Origin: CBDBJL01 sp965206365
Lineage (GTDB): Bacteria; Pseudomonadota; Alphaproteobacteria; JABAAW01; JAHZMA01
DNA: 64,000 nt
Direction of reading: 5' to 3'
Assembly: GCA_965206365.1 (NCBI GenBank)
Contig: CBDBJL010000024.1
Location: 28,461 to 92,460 of the forward strand
Shown here: piece after piece, positions 1 to 8,607 of the stretch
Numbering within the stretch: the first letter of the stretch is position 1
Layout of the letters: every line of letters begins with the position of its first letter
Translations under genes and position numbers: made by a program
Notes under the pieces: generated by a model
Databases searched by the model: none
What the model saw: the letters and a program-made list of their open reading frames with translations, nothing else
Told to the model about the DNA's origin: nothing

Positions 1-414
1 AAAAGAATGATATTTTTCTGGTAAAAATAAAAATAATAATGCCAAAATGCTAGAGACAGCGATCATATGCAAAATGCCAAAGAAAACAAAATAATCGGGC
101 AAGGCAATGGCTGTTGCCAGAGTGATTAGTAAGGCAGAACCCGTTATTTTGGCAAGCCTGATGCTGTATTTTCTTTTGGAAAAGCCACGATTTACATGGA
201 TATAAAGGCCTGTTCCCATCATACCTAAAAATAATAAAAGGATAATCATACGAAACCCAATCCAGAAAGGATGGGTAAATAATGGAACATAGAAAATGTT
301 AAAATACGATAAATCATAGCAAAAATGAAAAAAAGCCATCATGATAAAACCAATACCACGAAGTTGATCGATAAGCGCAAAGCGCAAATATGAGTGTTGA
401 GACTGAGGCTTCAT
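1..414 (-). CDS. DUF1624 / HGSNAT-type membrane acyltransferase, partial (3' end outside window)
   Basis: Only the first 138 codons lie in the window; the frame is open to base 1. The start ATG is at 414-412 on the minus strand. After a short basic N-terminus comes the motif IDQLRGIGFIMMAFFHFCYDL, split by the first hydrophobic helix, then further membrane segments with the pattern FRMIILLLFLGMMGTG and a Tyr-Ile-His region. This layout is typical of the heparan-alpha-glucosaminide N-acetyltransferase catalytic domain family (DUF1624), integral membrane proteins thought to move acyl groups across the membrane. The substrate cannot be inferred. It is divergent from the queuosine operon, with about 250 bp between them. 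Confidence 0.7.
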   Translation of the reverse strand, partial: MKPQSQHSYLRFALIDQLRGIGFIMMAFFHFCYDLSYFNIFYVPLFTHPFWIGFRMIILLLFLGMMGTGLYIHVNRGFSKRKYSIRLAKITGSALLITLATAIALPDYFVFFGILHMIAVSSILALLFLFLPEKYHSF

Positions 415-661
415 AAAAATCCTAACGGCATGTTTTATCGATAATCAAAAAATTAGATTGATCAATATAACCATTGACCAGGGTTACTATTTTTTTAAAT
501 TTATTTGTAAAGTATTTATCATATTTTCTATGATAATATAATCTTGGAAAACCATTGCTTTTGCAAGTTTTTTCTTGTAAAACACGATAGAAATGAAATG
601 CTGTGGTTCATTTTCCAACATGCTTAACCGTTTTTGATTATTTTTTAAGGATTTTCAGCAA

Positions 662-1198
662 ATGTCAGCACAAGACTATAATTTTTCACCTTATATTGGG
701 CTTCCGGTGATGGCGATGGGTTTCGTTGTTGTTTTGTCGAACAATTTGGTGCAATATCCAATTAATGATTGGTTGACTTGGGGGGCTTTTTCGTACCCGC
801 TTTGCTTTTTGGTGAATGATATTACCAATCGCCGTTATGGACTTTCACAGGCAAAAAATGCAATTTATGCCGGTTTTATCGTTGGGGTATTTTTATCGAT
901 TTTTGCATCTGATCTGCGGATTGCTGTTGCATCAGGTGTGGCATTTTTATTGGCTCAGATGTTGGATGCAACCTTATTTAATCGGTTGCGCCGAATGGTT
1001 TGGTGGAAGGCACCATTATTTTCTTCTTTGATGGCATCTTTGCTGGATAGTATTTTATTTTTTGGGATTGCTTTTATGGGCACTGGGCTTCCTTGGATAA
1101 GTTGGGGGGTCGGTGATTTTGCTGTAAAAGTTTTCATGGGATTCATGCTGCTGTTTGTATTCAGATTGCTTTCGCGCAAAATGCCAGTAATGGCGTGA
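662..1198 (+). CDS. YhhQ/VUT-family queuosine precursor transporter
   Basis: A 178-residue hydrophobic protein with about five to six membrane segments and the family pattern SYPLCFLVNDITNRRYG near residues 44-60, characteristic of the VUT_1/YhhQ family. YhhQ of E. coli imports preQ0/preQ1. It is the first gene of a cluster with queA, tgt and queG, and its TGA stop overlaps the queA start, so translation is probably coupled. The context makes a queuosine-precursor role very likely; whether preQ0, preQ1 or queuine is taken up is not visible. An AAGGA lies 8-12 bases upstream of the ATG. No preQ1 riboswitch was recognised in the 250-bp leader. Confidence 0.88.
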   Translation: MSAQDYNFSPYIGLPVMAMGFVVVLSNNLVQYPINDWLTWGAFSYPLCFLVNDITNRRYGLSQAKNAIYAGFIVGVFLSIFASDLRIAVASGVAFLLAQMLDATLFNRLRRMVWWKAPLFSSLMASLLDSILFFGIAFMGTGLPWISWGVGDFAVKVFMGFMLLFVFRLLSRKMPVMA

Positions 1199-2298
1199 GA
1201 ACATCTGAATTTGATTACTCACTGCCTCAGATAAAAATTGCAAAATTTCCATCTCGTGATGTTTTGCAAGGAAAATTATTGCATTTGCAACCGCGTTTTT
1301 TGCGACCCGCAAAAATTATAGATCGAAAAATCTTAGATTTGCCAGATTTGCTTAATGTCGGTGATGCGTTGATTGTTAATGATACAAAAACTTTGCCAGC
1401 TTTGATGCAGGGATTGCGTGAATCTCGCTTGCGAGGGGGGAATCACCGCGAAGTTCTTATTCATTTTAATTTATTGCAACCTCAACAAACAAAGGGGTTT
1501 TTTCAACCATTTTCAAATGAATGGCAAATTCTTGCAATGCCAAGCAAAAGATTGCAAATTGATGATTTTGTTTGGATTGCCACGGATTTCAATTTCCGTT
1601 TGCTAGAAAAATTAGCCGATGGTGTAATCCGAGTTGTTTTTAATAAAACAGGTGATTCATTAATGCAAGCATTTGAACAATATGGAAAAATGCCAATCCC
1701 GCCTTATTTAAAGCGTCGGGTGCAAGCCAGTGATCGGGATGATTACCAAACTTGCTTTGCCGATAAAATTGGTGCCGTGGCAACACCAACGGCGGGGCTA
1801 CATTTTACCCCAAATTTTTTAGCGCAATTGCAAAACCAAAAGGTTAAAATTATTAAAGTCACACTTCATGTTGGCGCAGGAACATTTTTGCCCGTGAAAA
1901 CTGAGAATATGAAAGATCATAAAATTCATAGTGAATGGGGTGAAATTTCACAACAAGCTGCCGATGATATTAATCAAACACGATCTCAGGGGGGAAAAAT
2001 TATTGCGGTTGGCACAACGTCGTTGCGACTTTTGGAATGGGCTTGTCAAAAATTACAATCTACTCATCTTGAAGCTTTAAAAGGCAATGTAGATATTTTT
2101 ATTCATCCGGGGGTTCCAATCAGGCTCTGTGATCAATTAATGACTAATTTTCATCAACCACGTTCTACCTTGCTGGCATTGGTTGCGGCATTTTCGGGGC
2201 TTGAAAATATTCGCTGTGCTTATCATCATGCTTTAGCGCATGATTATCAATTTCTATCTTATGGGGATGCTTGCTTTTTAGAAAGGTTAGGCAGATGA
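1195..2298 (+). CDS. queA: S-adenosylmethionine:tRNA ribosyltransferase-isomerase QueA
   Basis: Transfers the ribosyl part of SAM to preQ1 in tRNA, giving epoxyqueuosine at the wobble position of GUN anticodons. The 367-residue product aligns by eye along the whole family. It begins like QueA (SEFDYSLPQIKIAKFP), contains the VNDTKTLPA region near residue 63, VATPTAGLHFT near residue 202, HVGAGTFLPV, and the C-terminal NFHQPRSTLL. The start is GTG at 1195 inside a GTGA overlap with the transporter stop, and its stop overlaps the tgt ATG. Length is normal for the family. It is the second gene of the operon. Confidence 0.96.
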   Translation: MRTSEFDYSLPQIKIAKFPSRDVLQGKLLHLQPRFLRPAKIIDRKILDLPDLLNVGDALIVNDTKTLPALMQGLRESRLRGGNHREVLIHFNLLQPQQTKGFFQPFSNEWQILAMPSKRLQIDDFVWIATDFNFRLLEKLADGVIRVVFNKTGDSLMQAFEQYGKMPIPPYLKRRVQASDRDDYQTCFADKIGAVATPTAGLHFTPNFLAQLQNQKVKIIKVTLHVGAGTFLPVKTENMKDHKIHSEWGEISQQAADDINQTRSQGGKIIAVGTTSLRLLEWACQKLQSTHLEALKGNVDIFIHPGVPIRLCDQLMTNFHQPRSTLLALVAAFSGLENIRCAYHHALAHDYQFLSYGDACFLERLGR

Positions 2299-3422
2299 GT
2301 CTTAAATTTACGCTAAAAGCCGAATCAGACAATGCAAGATTCGGGGTGATCACAACCCGGCATGGTGATATTGATACACCGGCTTTTATGCCCGTTGGCA
2401 CAGCGGGTACGGTGAAGGCAATGTTGCCAGAATCCGTAAAATCTACGGGTGCACAAATTATTTTGGGCAATACTTATCATTTAATGTTGCGTCCGGGTGC
2501 CGAACGGGTTGCCCAGTTTGGGGGGTTGCATAAATTTATGAATTGGCACGGGCCGATTCTCACTGATTCTGGGGGGTATCAGGTAATGTCTTTGGCGAAA
2601 TTGCGCAAGATTTCACCAGAAGGGGTATTATTCTCATCGCATATTGATGGTTCAAAGCATATGCTAACGCCAAAGCGTTCGATTCAGATCCAACATTTAT
2701 TAGGGGCAACAATTACCATGGTTCTTGATGAATGTACGCCATTTCCAGTGAGTTTTGCCGAGGCTGAAAAATCTATGCGCCTTTCGTGCAATTGGGCCCA
2801 AGAATCGAAGCGTGCCTATCAAACGCGTGAAGGTTATGGGTTGTTTGGGATCGTGCAAGGTTCGGTATTTCCTGAATTGCGCAAAAAATCTGCAGAAGAA
2901 TTAACAAAGATTGGTTTTGATGGTTATGCAATTGGCGGTTTGGCAGTAGGTGAAGGGTTAAAACAGATGCTAAAAATTCTGGCATGTAGCACCAATATTT
3001 TGCCGAAAAATCAACCTCGTTATTTGATGGGAGTAGGCAAACCCCCCGATTTATTGGCAGCGATTGCCCATGGTATTGATATGTTTGATTGCGTTTTGCC
3101 AACGCGCTCTGGGCGCACAGGGCAAGCTTTTACCGATGAGGGAACACTGAATTTACGCAACAGGATCCATAAAGATGAGCCAATGCCTCTTATGGCGAAT
3201 TGTATTTGCCCGTCTTGCCAAAATTATAGTCGTGGTTATTTACATCATTTGGTGAAATCAGGCGAGATTTTAGCCTCGATGTTGCTGAGCTGGCATAATA
3301 TTGAATTTTATCAAAATCTGATGCAACGCGCTCGGATTGCGATTCAATCGGATGGGTATGGGAAGTTTCAACAAGCCTTTTTGACAAAATATCAGGCTGG
3401 AAATTTTGTGCAAGATGAGTAA
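2295..3422 (+). CDS. tgt: tRNA-guanine transglycosylase (bacterial Tgt)
   Basis: Exchanges guanine 34 for preQ1 in tRNA-Asp, -Asn, -His and -Tyr. Visible family signatures are FMPVGTAGTVKAM, GNTYHLMLRPG, the catalytic-region TDSGGYQVMSLA, GGLAVGE, and the zinc site C-x-C-x2-C (NCICPSCQNYSRGYLHHL). I place the start at ATG 2295, which forms an ATGA overlap with the queA stop and gives the usual MSLKF-type N-terminus, rather than the upstream in-frame codon at 2271. The 375-residue length is standard. Confidence 0.96.
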   Translation: MSLKFTLKAESDNARFGVITTRHGDIDTPAFMPVGTAGTVKAMLPESVKSTGAQIILGNTYHLMLRPGAERVAQFGGLHKFMNWHGPILTDSGGYQVMSLAKLRKISPEGVLFSSHIDGSKHMLTPKRSIQIQHLLGATITMVLDECTPFPVSFAEAEKSMRLSCNWAQESKRAYQTREGYGLFGIVQGSVFPELRKKSAEELTKIGFDGYAIGGLAVGEGLKQMLKILACSTNILPKNQPRYLMGVGKPPDLLAAIAHGIDMFDCVLPTRSGRTGQAFTDEGTLNLRNRIHKDEPMPLMANCICPSCQNYSRGYLHHLVKSGEILASMLLSWHNIEFYQNLMQRARIAIQSDGYGKFQQAFLTKYQAGNFVQDE

Positions 3423-4509
3423 TGAAAATCGTGAAATGAAGGTTAAGCAATTGGCTTTTGCTTGTGGCTTTGATTGTGTTGGCATTGCCAAATCCGAAGC
3501 TTTGCCTGTGCGCAACAAACAACGTTTGACAGAATTTATCGCTGCCGGTGAATATGGCACAATGGATTGGTTGGCGAAGAATCAAGCCAAGCGTATGGCG
3601 CCTAATTTGTTGATGGCACAGGGCAAATCATTGATTATGGTAGGAATGAATTACGCGCCGGCTCATAGCCCTAATAATAATCCATTAAGTTGGTTAGAAG
3701 CGAAAGGTCAAGGCGTGGTTGCCGCTTATGCGCTGGGGCGGGATTATCATGATGTGATGAAGAAAAAATTAAAAATCTTTGCCCGAAAATTGCACGATGA
3801 ATATGGCAATGCAGATTTACGGCTATTTGTTGATACAGCACCGCTTGCTGAAAAACCTTTTGCCATGCTTGCAGGTATCGGTTGGCAAGGCAAACATAGC
3901 AATTTAGTTTCTAAGGAATATGGTTCTTGGTTATTTTTAGGGGCGGTGTTAACTGCTTTGGCATTGGATATTGATCAGCCAGCACCAGATGCTTGTGGAA
4001 CCTGTCAATCTTGTATCGATATTTGCCCAACGCGTGCCATTACCGCACCGTATCAACTAGATGCGCGCAAATGTATTGCTTATTTAACAATTGAACATCA
4101 AGGGGTAATTCCCCTTAAATATCGCCAGGCGATTGGCAATAGAATTTTTGGTTGTGATGATTGTTTGGCCGTTTGTCCATGGAACAAATTTGCTAAGCAG
4201 AGCCGTCATAGCGAATTTGCGGTGCGCGAGAGCTTACAGAATCGTTCTTTGGCAGAGTTTTTACTGTGGGGTGAGGGCAAATTTCGGGCAAATTTTTCAA
4301 AATCGCCATTGAAAAGACTAGGTTTTGCACGTTTTATTCGCAATGTTTTAATTGCAGCTGGAAATTCGGGGGAATTGGCATTGATTCCGCAAATTCAAAA
4401 ATGGCAAGATTATGGTAAAAATACAAATGATGAGGTGATTATCGAGACCGCAAGTTGGGCATTAACAAGATTGCAGGGAACAAAATTGCGGAAAATAGAA
4501 ACGAAATGA
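3415..4509 (+). CDS. queG: epoxyqueuosine reductase QueG
   Basis: Cobalamin-dependent iron-sulfur enzyme that reduces epoxyqueuosine to queuosine, the last step of the pathway. Two 4Fe-4S motifs are visible in the middle: CGTCQSCIDICP and CDDCLAVCPWNK, preceded by the KPFAMLAGIGWQGKHSN region. ATG 3415 is the preferred start; it overlaps the last 8 bases of tgt, and a further in-frame TTG lies at 3406. It completes the four-gene operon, which has uptake, insertion, ribosyl transfer and reduction but no GTP-to-preQ1 genes in this window. A degraded second copy of its 3' half lies at 5838-6075. Confidence 0.94.
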   Translation: MSNENREMKVKQLAFACGFDCVGIAKSEALPVRNKQRLTEFIAAGEYGTMDWLAKNQAKRMAPNLLMAQGKSLIMVGMNYAPAHSPNNNPLSWLEAKGQGVVAAYALGRDYHDVMKKKLKIFARKLHDEYGNADLRLFVDTAPLAEKPFAMLAGIGWQGKHSNLVSKEYGSWLFLGAVLTALALDIDQPAPDACGTCQSCIDICPTRAITAPYQLDARKCIAYLTIEHQGVIPLKYRQAIGNRIFGCDDCLAVCPWNKFAKQSRHSEFAVRESLQNRSLAEFLLWGEGKFRANFSKSPLKRLGFARFIRNVLIAAGNSGELALIPQIQKWQDYGKNTNDEVIIETASWALTRLQGTKLRKIETK

Positions 4510-4656
4510 TGGCGAAATATCGAATCACTCAGTTTTTTTGGCATTTTCCCGCTTCATGAATATTGGGTTGATTGAATACTAAAGAAAAGTTTATATTCTA
4601 TTGATAAGTGTTTTTTGGTGATTATGCTTTTTATTTTACGTTGTTTCGGTTTTATA

Positions 4657-4674
4657 TTTGTAATTTATTACAAA
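4657..4674. promoter_or_regulatory. 18-bp palindrome upstream of the first proX
   Basis: TTTGTAA-TTTA-TTACAAA is a perfect inverted repeat 53 bases before the proX start, in an AT-rich leader that contains several TAATAATT-like -10 candidates. Position and symmetry suggest a repressor or activator operator. It is not present before the other two proX genes, which carry a different palindrome. Confidence 0.35.
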
Positions 4675-4727
4675 ATATTTTCTATCATATGAATGAACAC
4701 GATAATAATTTTATATAGGAGATTTTA

Positions 4728-5711
4728 ATGAAAAAGTATTTATTTACATTAGCTCTAGGGATTAGCCTTTTGTTTTCAGGTCAGGCTTTTGCAGCTTGTT
4801 CAGAAACTCAAGTCGCTGAGATGACTTGGGCTTCGGGTCGAGTGGTCGCAAAAATTATTGATTTTGTGCTAACCGCTGGTTATGATTGCAAGGTAGAACT
4901 TCTCAGCGCAGGAAGCCAATCTGCGGTTGCAAGTATGCTAGAAAAGGGCAAACCACATATTCTTCCTGAAACTTGGGTTAATTCACTTGAAGAAGCTGTG
5001 AACACTGGGGTTTCCAAAGGGAAATTCAAGGATTATGGCAATATTTTCTCTGATGGTGGTCTTGAAACTTGGTGGATTCCTGCTTATATGGCGGAAACTC
5101 ATCCCAAAATTAAAACTGTCAAAGATGTGATTGAGAATTCTAAAGTTTTCAAAGATCCTGAAGATCCTAGAAAAGGTCGTTTCTACACTTGTCCTTCTGG
5201 TTGGGCTTGTAGCAGAATCAACAAGAATCTTGCAAAAGCTTACGGTTTGGATGAAAAATTTAATGTGTTTGACCCAGGCTCAGGTGAAAACTTGAAAGCT
5301 TCAATTGCGAAAGCCTATGCTCGTAAAGAGCCGTGGTTTGGCTATTATTGGGGACCCACTGCGGTATTGGGGAAATACCCAATGATGCAAATTAAATTGA
5401 ACGCTTATGATGCAAAAGGTCATGTTTGTAATCAGTCTGATGCATGCGCAAATCCACATGCGGGTCAATATCCTAGTTCTAGCGTTATCAAGCTTATCAC
5501 GAAAGATTATGCTGCTGAAAATAAGGATGTTGTTGAATTTGTAACAAAAATGACGATTCCTAACGAAGTTGTGAATGCAGTTCTTGCGTGGCAAGAAGAT
5601 AATTCTGCCGATTATTCACAAACTGCTGCTTATTTTTTCGCTACTTACCCAGACCTCTGGCAAGGATGGGTGACGAAAAAAGCTTTAAAGAAACTTAAAA
5701 AAGTACTATGA
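4728..5711 (+). CDS. Choline/glycine-betaine ABC transporter substrate-binding protein (copy 1)
   Basis: Periplasmic binding protein of the OpuAC/ProX family. Residues 1-23 form a signal peptide ending AFAA. The mature part starts with CSETQVAEMTWASG and has the aromatic patches ETWWIPAYM, PSGWACSR and EPWFGYYWGPTAVLG, which in this family build the cage for a quaternary ammonium group. The strong site TAGGAG sits 8 bases before ATG 4728. It lies alone, about 48 kb from its permease and ATPase (55744-57962), and is clearly more divergent than copies 2 and 3 are from each other. Choline or a betaine is the likely ligand; which one cannot be read from sequence. Confidence 0.87.
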   Translation: MKKYLFTLALGISLLFSGQAFAACSETQVAEMTWASGRVVAKIIDFVLTAGYDCKVELLSAGSQSAVASMLEKGKPHILPETWVNSLEEAVNTGVSKGKFKDYGNIFSDGGLETWWIPAYMAETHPKIKTVKDVIENSKVFKDPEDPRKGRFYTCPSGWACSRINKNLAKAYGLDEKFNVFDPGSGENLKASIAKAYARKEPWFGYYWGPTAVLGKYPMMQIKLNAYDAKGHVCNQSDACANPHAGQYPSSSVIKLITKDYAAENKDVVEFVTKMTIPNEVVNAVLAWQEDNSADYSQTAAYFFATYPDLWQGWVTKKALKKLKKVL

Positions 5712-5837
5712 CAGTTGTTAAATAGTTAGATGTGGGGCTGATGATTTGTGATGTAGGCTTATGATGAAGCGGCCCCCCTTGCATATTTAGGTTGGTCGAA
5801 AAAAGATAAGAAGCAGGGTACGAATTGTTAATTATGG

Positions 5838-6075
5838 CAGGGATCTGTTGCTTATTTAACGATTAACATCAAACAATATCAAGCAGAGCAATATCAAGCA
5901 GAGATATCGCTGGGGATATTGTCGGGTCTGGATATATTCAGGCAGTTGGGAATAGAATTTTTGATTGTGACGATTATAGAATGAATTTTCCCAAACCTCA
6001 CCCTTGTGTGATAATAAATTTGGGTGCGCGAAAGCTTGAAAAATATTTCTTTTGCAGATTTTTGGCATTACAATA
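5838..6075 (+). pseudogene. Degraded copy of the 3' half of queG
   Basis: Three blocks match the intact queG in order. TTGCTTATTTAAC at about 5848 matches 4075. Bases 5939-5975 match 4126-4162 with only a few changes (CAGGCG/AGTTGG.AATAGAATTTTTG). About 6025-6070 matches the stretch with GGTGCGCGAGAGCTT. Between blocks one and two a 15-bp unit CAATATCAAGCAGAG is tandemly repeated. All frames are broken. This is a dead duplicate separated from queG by proX copy 1, so either a queG duplication was split by proX or a queG-proX segment was once tandem. The flanks 5712-5837 and 6076-6125 hold nothing recognisable. Confidence 0.7.
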
Positions 6076-6125
6076 TTACCGAGTGCAAGATTATCGAGTG
6101 CGGGCAATAGAGGAAAAATAGATCA

Positions 6126-6917
6126 TCATTCGCAATTTTTATAATGGCTTTCAAGACATTGTTGGGCTAAATTTTGTGCGGTAATAATTTCATCTATGGT
6201 CATGATTTTGGCGATCTCATTACGAGCCTTTACTGCATTTTCATCTCCCGCTGCGGTGGCGAGATTTAGCCACATATGAGCAAACACATTATTTTGTGCA
6301 ATCGCCTTGCCATTTGCGTATAAAGTCCCCAATTGGTTTTGCGCTTGCACATTTCCCTGATGGGCAGCCAATTTATAATATTTTACGGCTTGTTGATAAT
6401 TTTGTAAGGTGCCTTGCCCATGATGATACATGCGCGCCAAAGCAAATTGTGCTTGGGGGTGATTTTGTTTTGCTGCCAAGCGATAATATTTCAAGGCTTT
6501 AACGTAATCTCGCTTAATTCCTTGTCCAATATAGTAAAACTCCCCTAAGGCATACTGAGCCTTATCGTAACCTTTGGTTGCGGCTAGGCTATGCCATTTA
6601 ATGGCGTCTTTGCCAAGGTCGTGGGTTTTGGCATAAAGGAAACTTAAGTTAAATACGGCATAATCGAAATTTTTTTCAGCTGCAAGGCTCCACCATTTGA
6701 TCGCCTCATCATTGCTTTGTGCAACGCCGTTTCCAAAGAAATACATACTTCCTAAAATTAGCTGTGCCTGCCCATTATCTTGTTCGGCAAGGGGTTGTAA
6801 TTCTTGCAAAGCCAATGGGTAATCCTGATTTTCATAGGCTTGAAGCCCGGTCTCTAGCTCAGCAGCGATAGCCGTTGTGGTTAAAAATGCCAGAATTATG
6901 AGTGCGTAGATTTTCAT
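6126..6917 (-). CDS. Secreted Sel1-repeat protein
   Basis: A 263-residue protein with an N-terminal signal peptide (residues 1-18, ending AIAA) followed by about five to six Sel1-like/TPR helical pairs of roughly 36 residues. Repeated patterns include AQLILGSMYFFGNGV, AQYALGEFYYIGQGI, AQFALARMYHHGQGT and AQNQLGTLYANGKAI. Such proteins scaffold protein-protein contacts in the periplasm or outside the cell; the partner is unknown. Its start is ATG 6917. It is monocistronic, and a decayed Sel1 fragment is also found near 17551-17707. Confidence 0.85.
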   Translation of the reverse strand: MKIYALIILAFLTTTAIAAELETGLQAYENQDYPLALQELQPLAEQDNGQAQLILGSMYFFGNGVAQSNDEAIKWWSLAAEKNFDYAVFNLSFLYAKTHDLGKDAIKWHSLAATKGYDKAQYALGEFYYIGQGIKRDYVKALKYYRLAAKQNHPQAQFALARMYHHGQGTLQNYQQAVKYYKLAAHQGNVQAQNQLGTLYANGKAIAQNNVFAHMWLNLATAAGDENAVKARNEIAKIMTIDEIITAQNLAQQCLESHYKNCE

Positions 6918-7172
6918 TAGTTATTTCCCAAAATATTTCCAAAATCACATATTTTTTCCTCTAAAATTTAAGGAACTTTATACAATGTTACCCATAAAGT
7001 CAAAAATATCAAACTAGCATTGATCTCAATTTTGGGTAGTTGGTAGTAAACGCCCCATTCGTGCATTAGATCATCAACAATGTAGGGGGGTAGTTTTGTT
7101 TGCAGATTGTTCTATAATAAAAGAAAATAATTTTTGTTGACAAATCATACTTGCGAAAAGAATTGAAAGGTG

Positions 7173-7217
7173 ATCCCTTGAAGGAACATAAGAAGATTTT
7201 ATGTTTTTTCAAGGGAT
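7173..7217. repeat. Inverted repeat (hairpin 1 of 3)
   Basis: ATCCCTTGAA (7173-7182) is perfectly complementary to TTCAAGGGAT (7208-7217), and an inner pair ACATAA/TTATGT extends the stem. It lies in the divergent region between the Sel1 gene and the coiled-coil gene, so it is not an obvious terminator of either. Confidence 0.6.
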
Positions 7218-7251
7218 ACTCCTCCTTAAAGATAATAATGGCGGGGGGATA

Positions 7252-7293
7252 TTAAGGGGGGTGGCCATCGGCTGGGCACCGCTCCCCCCTTAA
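7252..7293. repeat. GC-rich inverted repeat (hairpin 2 of 3)
   Basis: TTAAGGGGGG (7252-7261) pairs perfectly with CCCCCCTTAA (7284-7293). It is notable as a G/C run in a very AT-rich region. The string AAGATAATAATGG occurs just outside both ends (about 7228 and 7292), so the hairpin is bounded by a direct repeat, as a small inserted element would be. Confidence 0.6.
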
Positions 7294-7330
7294 GATAATA
7301 ATGGATGAAAGGCTTGGGATCGGTAAATTT

Positions 7331-7365
7331 ATCGGCTCTTATTTTCTATAAATTTAAGAGCCGAT
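7331..7365. repeat. Inverted repeat (hairpin 3 of 3)
   Basis: ATCGGCTCTTA (7331-7341) and TAAGAGCCGAT (7355-7365) form an 11-bp perfect stem with a 13-nt loop. No T-run follows on the plus strand, so a simple terminator is unlikely. The rest of 6918-7478 shows no coding potential. Confidence 0.6.
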
Positions 7366-7478
7366 CATGTTTTATTACAGCAACAAACATATTTTAGAAG
7401 GGAAATAATCTCATGGATTAACGAATTGATACCGAAACATACCACATATAATTTTAATAATTGATAGGAAATTTTCAA

Positions 7479-7805
7479 ATGAGTCATGATAGTGAAGCAA
7501 TAAAAAAGATAGAGCAAAAAATTACAGCAAATAAAGCTGCGCTAAAGGTTAATGTAGCAGAAACTAATCAATTAAACGCTAAAATTAAAGCTGCTAGTGT
7601 TTTTTTATCAGAAGAAATTGCGGCTATTAACAGAGATAAAAATATTAAGAATAAAGCAGCAGCAGAAAAAGAAGCGACAGATAAAAAAGAGGAAAATGTT
7701 CAATTTTTTAAGGATAAAATAGCACGTAAAAAGAAAGAATCCTTGAGTATCGATGCAAAAAAAGCAGAATTGGCAATGAAATTACGGATCTTAGAAAATT
7801 ATTAA
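7479..7805 (+). CDS. Small lysine/alanine/glutamate-rich coiled-coil protein, unknown function
   Basis: The start ATG 7479 follows TAGGAA at good spacing; the in-frame TTG at 7461 is unlikely. The 108-residue product has no signal peptide or membrane segment and is almost entirely charged plus alanine, with heptad-like spacing of I/L/A, consistent with one long helical coiled coil. The composition resembles a DNA- or filament-binding helix, but no family is recognised. It sits between the hairpin cluster and a convergent secreted protein, with only 5 bases between the two stops. Confidence 0.6.
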   Translation: MSHDSEAIKKIEQKITANKAALKVNVAETNQLNAKIKAASVFLSEEIAAINRDKNIKNKAAAEKEATDKKEENVQFFKDKIARKKKESLSIDAKKAELAMKLRILENY

Positions 7806-7810
7806 AGGTT

Positions 7811-8320
7811 TTATAAAACTGGGAGATGGAGATAGTAATTGAGTGATTTTTTGTATACATTACGGATATTCTTCATTGATGTCTCGTAACCTGCTATTTT
7901 TCGATGTAATTCTCCAGGCGTCGTATGTAAAAAATAAGAACAGCTTCGTAAATAAGTAATTATATTTTTTGTTTTAATAAGGTTTTCCGCAACAAATGCA
8001 TCAAAAACATTTTGAAATTTTTCAGTGCGGGCGCGCCTTGCCTGCATGTGTTTTTGAATCAGGCGGTGATATTCTTGCCTTGGGAAAATACCGCCTTCAG
8101 GAAATAGGGTTACTATTTCTAAAGCCTCCCTAGCCTCAACATCTTTCCCTACTACCACCGTACGCATTATTATTAAATTCATGGCTCTATAAGCTTCTTC
8201 AGGGCTGTCTTTGTCGGCTAGCATAGCAACCAGACATTCTTCTGACCCATAAGCCGGATGGCTGGCTATGCAAGCCAAGCTAGAAATAATCAGCAAAAAA
8301 CGGATAAGTGAATAAATCAT
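7811..8320 (-). CDS. Small secreted hypothetical protein
   Basis: A 169-residue product with a clear signal peptide (hydrophobic residues 3-18, then PAYGSEEC). The mature part is helical and basic near the centre (QARRARTEK) and ends with several tyrosines. It has two cysteines, near residues 29 and 127, that could form a disulfide. I recognise no family. It converges on the coiled-coil gene and is divergent from the ankyrin gene at 8608, with 287 bp between starts that contain no other feature. Confidence 0.55.
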   Translation of the reverse strand: MIYSLIRFLLIISSLACIASHPAYGSEECLVAMLADKDSPEEAYRAMNLIIMRTVVVGKDVEAREALEIVTLFPEGGIFPRQEYHRLIQKHMQARRARTEKFQNVFDAFVAENLIKTKNIITYLRSCSYFLHTTPGELHRKIAGYETSMKNIRNVYKKSLNYYLHLPVL

Positions 8321-8607
8321 GATGCAGGTAAATCCTTTTGATTATCAATTTATTCCCTGCCCCACTTTGGAATTGAGCAGTGATCATAAAAAATTTTTTA
8401 AATTTTGTCAATATTAATAAAAATTCTATTTTTAACGGAGTTTTACCCCTGTTGAACCGAACTAAAGAAAGGACTTTGCTTCAAGGGGGCGGGCAATTTT
8501 AGAGGTAAAAAATCGGAATCATGATCATCCATCTTCACCCTTGCAATTTATTTCCATCTATTTTATATATTATCAGTTAGGAATTTTTATGATCTGGAGT
8601 AAGAATT

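Noticed and set aside
420..661. preQ1 riboswitch in front of the queuosine operon
   Set aside because: No preQ1-I/II/III aptamer core could be recognised in the leader by eye; a covariance search would be needed to exclude it fully.
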